A DNA stretch of 64,000 bases, taken from Chaetoderma sp. LZ-2023a. Taxonomy: Eukaryota > Mollusca > Caudofoveata > Chaetodermatida > Chaetodermatidae. A program made the position numbers and the translations under genes. A model generated the notes under the pieces. That model was given only the letters and a program-made list of their open reading frames with translations, did not search any database and was not told where the DNA came from. The stretch lies in NCBI GenBank assembly GCA_034401795.1, contig CM067369.1, forward strand, positions 92,606,741 through 92,670,740, given 5' to 3'. Positions 63,600-64,000 of this stretch are shown in pieces. The stretch's first letter is position 1, and each line of letters begins with the position of its first letter.

Positions 63600-64000
63600 G
63601 TATACGGTTTTTATAAATCTTACGATGAAGTGGGGAACATTACCTCAAGGCATTTCGTTTTTCCATAATAACGTTGACAAATTTTAGAATCATTTTAGAT
63701 ATGTCTGTAGAGCCACGATTGCATGCCATTAAAAAGACAAATTTATCGTGCTCATTTAAAGAATCAAAGTTAGAACTGCTAGACAACTCAGAAAATAAAG
63801 AATCCCTAGCTTCCTGGAATGTAGGACATTCTAAGACAAAGTGTCTCTCATCTTCTACTTTATTTAGATTGCAAAGATTACAGAGTCGGGACTCTACAGG
63901 TATCTTGGGCCGACAGTATCTATCTATTTCGATATGCAGACAGTGAGCGCCGAGCCTTAGCTTTGAAAATTCTCTGCGCTTTAAAACTATGGGCTGTGAG
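63600..64000 (-). pseudogene. LINE copy 4 C-terminal zinc-knuckle domain (partial)
   Basis: Minus-strand frame without stop: KLRLGAHCLHIEIDRYCRPK, then ESRLCNLCNLNKVEDERHFV followed by LECPTFQEAR, and KMILKFVN. CxxC...H...C knuckle as in the other LINEs of this group. It could belong to an intact element extending beyond the window. Confidence 0.8.

Larger units (their letters stand above)
62987..64000 (-). mobile_element. LINE copy 4, 3' part, with AATAAA and (CTAT)n tail; runs off the window
   Basis: Minus-strand reading: zinc-knuckle coding end (64000-63600), 3' UTR interrupted by a family A element (63180-63572), AATAAA at 63037-63032, then a (CTAT)n tail (63030-62987). A microsatellite tail directly after AATAAA marks the true 3' end of a target-primed insertion. 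Confidence 0.85.

Overview
This is eukaryotic, animal-type DNA. There is no operon structure, and the coding capacity seen belongs almost entirely to transposable elements or to broken gene copies. Microsatellites are abundant, and many short inverted-repeat elements sit inside one another. Several repeat families (clusters of GACCTTGACCTT-type half-sites, tandem units around AAGATGGCCGCC, and units ending in GGCCAGGTGAGCTAATAA) resemble repeats I associate with marine lophotrochozoans, especially molluscs. A mollusc-like host is therefore an inference, not a demonstration. I see no convincing intact host gene; the window looks like a gene-poor, repeat-rich intergenic or intronic stretch.

Layout. 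1-1195 is a ~180-bp tandem array. 2626-5110 and 18250-20849 are two copies of a ~2.5-kb repeat. Each carries a striking promoter block (heat-shock element, CREs, E-box, CCAAT box, TATA box) followed by a short shared ORF. 11460-15212 is a decayed LINE on the minus strand (endonuclease, reverse transcriptase, C-terminal zinc knuckle). 17374-21936 is a deletion derivative of a DIRS-type retroelement: 42-bp inverted termini, a Gag relic and the last residues of the tyrosine recombinase. The second 2.5-kb repeat interrupts it, and a 100-bp-arm palindrome abuts it. 22-39 kb is a field of inverted-repeat elements and minisatellites. 39.6-40.2 kb holds a frameshifted pseudogene of an invertebrate protein family with an HEEAD motif. 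41189-44506 is a structurally complete pogo-like DNA transposon (TA target duplication, terminal inverted repeats, intact 668-residue DDD transposase ending in a PHD finger). 45.4-47.2 kb is a tandem repeat block. 49.2-58.2 kb contains a LINE C-terminal scrap and two LINEs meeting tail to tail. 60.8-61.2 kb is a satellite built from two alternating palindromes. The right edge is the 3' part of another LINE ending in an AATAAA plus tetranucleotide tail.

Two short non-autonomous families dominate. Family A (about 20 full or partial copies, ~260-410 bp) has terminal inverted repeats, a GC-box/GATCGATC left module, a central ~90-bp hairpin and a right module packed with CRE-like TGACGTCA sites. 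Family B (13 copies or relics, ~160-240 bp) is an almost perfect palindrome flanked by TTAA, as for piggyBac-type MITEs. One B copy is inserted inside an A copy, which proves the TTAA duplication. In both families individual copies carry changes on one hairpin arm that are matched by the complementary change on the other arm.

The elements do not form a pathway. Their relations are those of nesting and of trans-mobilisation: MITEs need absent transposases, the DIRS derivative needs an autonomous DIRS, and the pogo element may be self-sufficient. The most distinctive observations are the heat-shock-type promoter in the 2.5-kb repeat, the compensated hairpins, and the complete PHD-tailed pogo element with its repeated subterminal motif.
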